DNA of 64,000 nt. Source: Diadema setosum (taxonomy: Eukaryota; Echinodermata; Echinoidea; Diadematoida; Diadematidae). This document shows, one piece after another, positions 57,819 through 64,000 of the stretch (position 1 is its first letter; each line of letters begins with the position of its first letter). Location: the NCBI RefSeq assembly GCF_964275005.1, contig NC_092698.1, positions 32,729,162 through 32,793,161 on the forward strand, in the 5' to 3' direction. Both the position numbers and the translations under genes were made by a program. A model generated the notes under the pieces. It was not told the origin of the DNA, did no database searches, and saw nothing but the letters and a program-made list of their open reading frames with translations.

Positions 57819-60012
57819 AAAAATACATGTTCATCAATTTTTTTTTATCATCACAAATACTGATTCATTCAAGCTTTTTTTTTCCCTTTTCTTTTTACTG
57901 CCATAAGTCTGTGATCTTTTTATCAAGCATGAACACATGTTTATATTCTCTTTTATTATGTAAAATCTCACATATAAAGTTTTGTTTTTAAATGTGACAT
58001 TGTGAACGTGTCTTCTTCATTGAGGCACACGCTCATTTTTCAGTGCGGTTCATATCAAGTATTGTCTAAACTTTTTTCCTTTTCTCTCATAACTTGTCTT
58101 GCTTGGAATATGACATGAATAAACACACACAAAAAGAGTTTAAGTTTCAAAATCTTATCTGAAAGATTGCTTGGACCGAGATTATTATAGTTAACTATGG
58201 GAAACCATGATGTACATGTACATCAGTATTTTGACGAAGAAGACTAAATTTGATAAACTTTATCTTTAAAAGAACCAGAGAGAATACTAACTAACCGTCA
58301 ACAGGGCTTTAAGACTTGCAATCCAAAACATTTGGCATGCTTACAGTGTAGGGGCCTAAATTGCTTCTTTATGAGAAGGTATCAAAACTTTGGCCAGGCT
58401 TCAACTATCCTGGTTCACATTCAGACAGATTTTCATGAATTATAGAAATTAGTGGAAAAGTTATTATGGCTTAAAGACAACAATAAAAATTAAAAGAAAA
58501 TGAAGATTACAACATAAACTAAAAGCATATGTGAATTTTGCCTGAAGGACAATTATGAAAACAGGATAACCATGGAGGTAACAGAAGTCAGCATGTCTAA
58601 TATCAATCATATTTTGAAGACATTGTACTAGCACTTTATTTAATGTTTAACAGTTGCTGAATTAAAATGAATAGAAATCAAATACATATAGACCCATAAA
58701 GAATAATACAATAATTATAATCTTTGGTTATCAAAGAAAACAATAAAGAAAGAAAGATTAAAGGAAAGCATGAAAGAAAGAGATGAATGAGAAAGTTGAA
58801 AAAAAAAACAACAAACGAATGCAAACACATGTATTATAAACAACTCAAATCCTGGTTTCCTGAAAACCGCCCACTTTTATTGAGACGAGGTCAATATTCG
58901 ACTGAAGTTTCTCTCCCCAATCACAAAGCAACGAAGAAACTCTTCCATCAATTACAGATACTGCCCTCTGCGGTTAATTCCATACAGGGTGACGTCCGAA
59001 CCAGTTTATTATGCACACTGCTGCACAATGCAATGCTTGTGTCCGTCTTCCCCATGGTGGCAATGGATCCCCGACTAGCTAGCTAACTGTACACAATACA
59101 CAGCTAGGCCCTACAACACGTAGAAAATGTATGTAGGATCATTGGTCATATTTTTTTACGTACAAACGTACACGACGGTCGTCGCCTCAGCGAGCTGTGT
59201 AGTCTCTTCTGCCCTGTAAAATACATCTGGTGTCCGACGTTCCTTCCAAGATCTTGTGGGTAAATGAAACTTTATCAAAGTGTAGCGATGTATCACGTAG
59301 TTACAGTCAGAATCCTTTGTGATTTGTTGGAACAGGGGTAATTAACACAGTTGGTTTCACCGCACAAACACTGAAACAGGACTCCCGTCTCCGGAGTGCC
59401 AGTGTTCCACTGTAGCCTTGGCGTAGGCTGAGTACGACTACGATTACGAATAGGACGTTCTCACTTGCTTATGTGCAGTGGTGTTGTCGCAGTTCATGCA
59501 AGATATTTGCTATGTAGAAACTGAGATTCTCGACAACAGAACACACAGGAAAATGTTTTACTCTCTACACTCTACTACTGTACAAGTACAAGTTTATTAA
59601 ATCATTGGATTTAGGCCCTAGGCTACGTAAAATGTATATTTGTATTTCATTTGTTTGTTTTCTTTTTATTAGAATCTAACATTAGGCCCACTAGGTCTAA
59701 CGTAGGGAACTTTTGTTTTGTTGTTGTTTTGTGTTTGTTTGCTTTTTACTAGATCTAGATCTATGTCTAGTTTACTCTAACGTTAGTGACAAGGCCAGAG
59801 GTAGGGAATCCATGTAATCAATGTGTAATTTTGTATCCATGTCATGCCAAGTTCAAATGAATTTCAAAATTCTTCAAATTTCATTATGAAAAGTCACACA
59901 TCTCACATGAAATACGACAATCATGCACTTTTGTCAGTTTGAGGACCCTAGTAGATGGTCTAGAAGCATCAAGACCATCTAGATCTTTTAGAGGCACAAG
60001 ATTTTATTTACC
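57819..60012. other. Upstream intergenic or 5' region of NRAMP, nothing firm
   Basis: AT-rich to 58780. A 36-codon minus-strand frame at 59055-58948 has a full Kozak context (gccaccATGG) but no homology. No repeat family recognised. Confidence 0.35.
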
Positions 60013-60167
60013 TGGCATTATCGAGAAAAATTACCCCACTTATTCAGTGCAGTACACGCGCTTGCGTGTAAAGTGAATGGAGGTGGTGTGACACATGCAA
60101 TGAACAGATAGATCTACACTGTGTGAAGTGAATGAGTAGGGTAATTTTTCACGATTGTTATATGCCA
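60013..60167. mobile_element. Short inverted-repeat element
   Basis: TGGCATTATCGAGAAAAATT followed by ACCCCACTTATTCA is mirrored by TGAATGAGTAGGGTAATTTT and a diverged end TATGCCA. About 155 bases, imperfect arms. Confidence 0.55.
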
Positions 60168-60982
60168 TTTACCCTAAATGAGCAGTGCGATCATGCAAAT
60201 TTGAGTACCTGTCAGACACTGGGGCTTCGACATCGTCATGACAGCATGTGTTCTGGTACTGTGGATTTCGTGTTGAGATGTAGCAGTGTGTGTGTGTGTG
60301 TGTGTGTGTCAATGTGTATGCACTTTGGTACCTTAGCTTGCGCCGTTTGCTCTAAAGCTCTAAAATGCCCTTTTTCATGCACCGCGTGAGCAGACAGGTG
60401 CTGAGCTGTGTGTGGCGCACAACGGAACTTAACAGTGGTAAACTCTCAGCCTTCATATGATTTTAGAATGGATACAGCTGTATGTCACATTATTATTTAT
60501 ATATCAAGGAGGTCGCCTCGCCTCACAAACATGCCTCGCCTGCTCGGGTGGTTTGTACGGCAGCGGATGGATGAAGGAGGCTTAAAAATATTTACGGAAT
60601 GTGATTAACTTGGCTAGCTACGTCAAAATATCGGAGGCTGTTGTAATGCAGATTTCCTCACACTTTGTGCTATCTGGCAATTTTCTGCGATGCAACATTG
60701 CAGTGCAAGAAATAGCACAGTGTGCGGTGGGCTTAAAATCAAGCAAATACAGTGGCATGTATAGCATGTTGCTCTCCACTGCAGGATAATCAAGCTTTAA
60801 AAGCTTGATTATCCTGTAATGGAGATCGAGCAACAACATCGATATCGCTCAGTTTTCAGTCAAACACATCGCAGCTGTACCTATTGCTTGTCAATATCAC
60901 AGTGTGAGGCGGGCTTTTAGCGACCTTACAGTGGTCATGTACATGCACATCAAACAGTGCTCCATACAAGAGAAGCTTGTAT

Positions 60983-61284
60983 GGAGTTTGCTCAGTTGGT
61001 AGCGCGTCTGCCTCATGATCACGCGGCCCGGGTTCGAACCCGAGTCTGACCGAGCAATGTTGTGTGTAAACATACCGTCCCCTCTAGTATGAGAGAGCAA
61101 CAACTCATGCACGTAAAAGATCCCGCTTCATTCATTCATTGCAAAGAGCAGGGTGTTTAACCCGGTGAAGTGGTCCCACCTCACATCCAACTGGACCCCA
61201 TGGAAGACCAGCTTAACGTAGCTGAATATGGGCTATCCAGCCATCTTGTCAGATGGAAAATGAACAAACAAACAAACAAACAAG
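60983..61284 (+). mobile_element. tRNA-derived SINE
   Basis: The 5' part has an RNA polymerase III A box (TTGCTCAGTTGGTAGCGC) and a perfect B box (GGTTCGAACCC) at tRNA-like spacing. A body (CACGTAAAAGATCCCGC ... GTGGTCCCACCTCACATCC) and an (AAAC)n tail at about 61263-61284 follow. The tRNA anticodon and T stems do not pair properly, so it is not a working tRNA. Confidence 0.8.
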
Positions 61285-61856
61285 CTCACCAGCTGCTCAG
61301 TGCTTAGTGGTTCATGGGGTATCAACTTGGCATACAGGGCTGAGGTACTGATTATACAGGGCCCTAAAGTGCATGATTGTCGGAAATACTTATAAACCTA
61401 GCTAGAACTACATTTGTACCAGTATAGACTACTGTAAAAGTGGAAATTTTTTGCACATTTCACGCTTCTAGAAGATAGCGCAAAAAAAAAGCATTGGAAT
61501 GATTGCATGCAATACGCTCCTGTAAGTATTCTGCGGAATTAAGAGCATGCGAAATTCATCTGACCCAGCCGAGTGCAAAATATTACTTGTGCGAAAATAT
61601 CCACTTTTACAGTAGTGGGGACTAGATCTAGACGTAGAAATAATATAGATTTACTATATTGAACAGTATACTTACATGTAGGTGTACAAGTTATACTGCT
61701 TCAGTAGCTCTTGGAAATACTATTTAAACTGCTGCTTACCAAGAATCGAAGATATGAAATAATAGATCACTGACACGACATTGAACAGATAATATGTACT
61801 GGTAAATGTATGTAATCCTCATAGGATCCACATGAAAACAGACTGTAAAATTTTGA

Positions 61857-62250
61857 ATATAATGTGCAAATATTACATTACATTGTACATGGAGATCCGA
61901 TTTGAACAGAAGGATGTTCTTTTATCATTTTTGCTCAGCTTTCCCTTTAAGTGTTGAAATGTTTTGTGCAACTTTTGTACATGTATACACGTACCTCCAC
62001 AGAATACAGTATTTCCTTTTATATGCCACATACGTGCCATACTACACAAGTGTGCAAGGATATAATTTGCAAATATTGCGTTACATGGAGATCCGATTTG
62101 AACAGAAGGATGTGCTTTTATCACTTTTGCTCAGCTTTCCTTTGAAGTATTGAAATGTTTTGTGCAACGTTTGTACACCTCCACAGAATACATTATTTCC
62201 TTATAATTCATTCCACATCCGTGCCATACATGTACTACACGAGTGTACCA
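61857..62250. repeat. Tandem duplication, ~200-bp unit
   Basis: Copy 1 at 61857-62060 and copy 2 at 62061-62250 share ACATGGAGATCCGATTTGAA, CAGAAGGATGT, GCTCAGCTTTCC and CCTCCACAGAATACA. About 85-90% alike by eye. Confidence 0.9.
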
Positions 62251-64000
62251 GTAGATTGGTTATCTTTGGTAGGTACACTACACTGTACACTTGTATACCG
62301 CTATGTACAAAGTACATATGTACGTACAGTCTTACATGATGCCCTCACAAATGTGTAGGCTTGGAATGTCATATACTTGTGTCTACTGTATGTTATTGAA
62401 TGGGGGAGGTGGTACAAAAGTCAATTTTAAAACTTAAATCAATAATCAAATATTCAAATAAGAGTGTATTATTAGAATCATCAGTAGTCTACCTTCAGGG
62501 AAAGTGTGGGACAGCCGAGTCATATCCACTGTAGGCTTACATACATGTAGATTAAATCATTTCAGGGGGAAACTTGTTTATGATGTAATGCGTATGAAGG
62601 TTCATTGCTGTTGTATTCAACTGTGGTAATGCAAATTTGACAGGTCAAGATTCCCTAATTTGAAAATTGCACTTTAACTGCCATTGACCATACAGTCTGC
62701 ACTTATACAGTAAATGATTTAAATTGCTTTCCTTCATTTTCCACTTGTCTGTTGGACAAGTTTTCGGTGGGATTTCCAGAAAAGTTCCATCCTTCTACAA
62801 GCAGATGAACAGTTTTCAAAAGATGATACTGGCATGCCAAGCATTGGTGTACATGTCCATTGAACTTTCATAACAATGTCCTGCAATCGTTAAATTAGTT
62901 TACCTTTTTCAAAGAAGGAAAAGGAAATCCAAATACCAGGAGTGAACTAGTTAATATGAAAAGTGAAGACCATTGTAGTTATTAATTGATCAGGCGTCAG
63001 AAGAGGATTCATGGCATAATGATATAATGTTTTGATAATGTGAGTGTACAGTGTACAACCATGCTAGCAGACACGTATGCTATGTGCATTCTGTGTATAA
63101 TGCGCTCCGCTAGCTACTGTTTGTACAGTATGAGTATGCTTGACTGCTCTAGTAACCATGCCTTTGACACATATGTATTCCTATTACAATACACTTATAG
63201 CCTGAAAACTCATGGCAAGAATGGATGTTACGTGCATATATTTCACATCAAGGAAAATTTTGCAGCTTACTGGTGGCAGGCCTCGAAATAGGATTTTGGA
63301 GGGGCACGGCCATTTAGAAAAGGGCACTTTTTCCAAGAGGCCAGGGCACTTAAGTCAGTCAGAGGGGCACCAAGGCCACATTGGAAAGGGCATGTTTGGT
63401 GTTTATGAAAAAAGAAAGAAGAAAAACAAACCGAGAAAAACAAACAAATACACACACACACACACACACACGCACACACAAAGTGCAACACACAACAAAA
63501 ACCTCTTCCCTACAGCTGTAACACATTCCCGATCTCCGCGTTTCTATCAGGTGAAACCACATTTTTTAAAACAGGAATAAAACAACAGTAGGTATTGATT
63601 GAAACTCGACACCCTTTCAGGCCAGCCAGGCCAGGCTGCCATGAAACTTCGAAGCACATTCCGACAGCTGGCTGGCAAAACCACAAGGCAAAGGAATTTG
63701 CGTGCGCGTGTAGATTGCTATGATTAGCCTGTGACAGACAGTTCATTACCTCCAAGAATGCGCCAGTACGCGCGGTTTCTTCTGTTGATTGGTCTCTCTC
63801 TCTCCACCCCTCCCCATTCCCCACTCTGGCACACCTTGGCATCGTGGGATTTTTCTTTTTTCTTGGTGAACTTGGTGTTCACTCTTTACTACTCTATCTG
63901 AATATGCGCTGCCTAGCTAGTACATACTCGCGGCCGCTGCGCTGCCGAGGCAGTCGGGACGGTAAAAGCCAGTCGGGCGTACATGTGTACACGTCGTCTC
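62251..64000. other. Right end of window, no gene supported
   Basis: AT-rich until about 63600, with an (AC)n tract at 63451-63480 beside a fragment of a CAGGCCTCGAAATA-type repeat (63278-63390). The last ~130 bases become GC-rich with CpG and a NotI-like gcggccgc site, which may mark a promoter or first exon continuing outside. Confidence 0.35.

Noticed and set aside
60983-61055. Elongator tRNA-Met-like gene with CAT anticodon
   Set aside because: A and B boxes are present but the anticodon stem and T stem do not pair and a SINE body and tail follow, so it is the head of a SINE.
63267-63842. Several minus-strand open frames at the right end
   Set aside because: They cross (AC)n repeats and a repeat fragment, with no domain or consistent splice sites.

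Overview
This is animal nuclear DNA. It has split genes with canonical GT-AG introns, a long AT-rich non-coding background, many microsatellites, and dense small inverted-repeat transposons. The mix of repeats (fold-back elements with tandem-repeat arms, TGACCT-rich dispersed repeats, a tRNA-derived SINE), the recurrent word AGGCCTAC and the gene content suggest a marine invertebrate deuterostome, most likely an echinoderm. This is inference: no marker in the window fixes the species.

Three host protein genes can be read exon by exon. (1) Minus strand, 8807 to beyond position 1: the 5' end of a secreted or membrane immunoglobulin-domain gene. A signal-peptide exon (8735-8807) is followed by a V-type Ig exon (309-620) across an 8.1 kb intron; the rest lies outside the window. 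(2) Plus strand, 15330-22404: a complete eight-exon deoxyribonuclease I gene (276 codons) with every catalytic residue. (3) Minus strand, 50879-29518: a complete sixteen-exon NRAMP/SLC11 (DMT1, Malvolio) divalent-metal transporter (576 codons) with the DPGN and MPHN metal-binding motifs and the conserved GQSSTMTGTYAGQ loop. Exon phases join without conflict in all three. DNase I and NRAMP are convergent; the Ig gene and DNase I are divergent. NRAMP and DNase I have known innate-immune roles in other animals, but nothing here shows a functional cluster.

Layout: 1-8.8 kb is the Ig gene, whose intron is packed with nested fold-back elements, including an insert with helically phased CTCG motifs. 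8.8-15.3 kb is intergenic, with a 5'-truncated LINE, (GT)n and (TA)n tracts and two MITE-like elements. 15.3-22.4 kb is DNase I. 22.4-29.5 kb is 3' sequence between the convergent genes, probably including a long NRAMP 3' UTR. 29.5-50.9 kb is NRAMP; its 8.6 kb second coding intron holds two copies of a TGACCT-rich repeat, a GGGCC-rich block and other repeats. 50.9-64 kb lies upstream of the NRAMP coding start: a third TGACCT-rich copy, several inverted-repeat elements, a tRNA-derived SINE and a tandem duplication.

No CRISPR array, bacterial operon, intact tRNA or rRNA gene is present. I found no convincing new multi-gene system. The least explained sequence is the CTCG-phased insert at about 3.8-5.2 kb.
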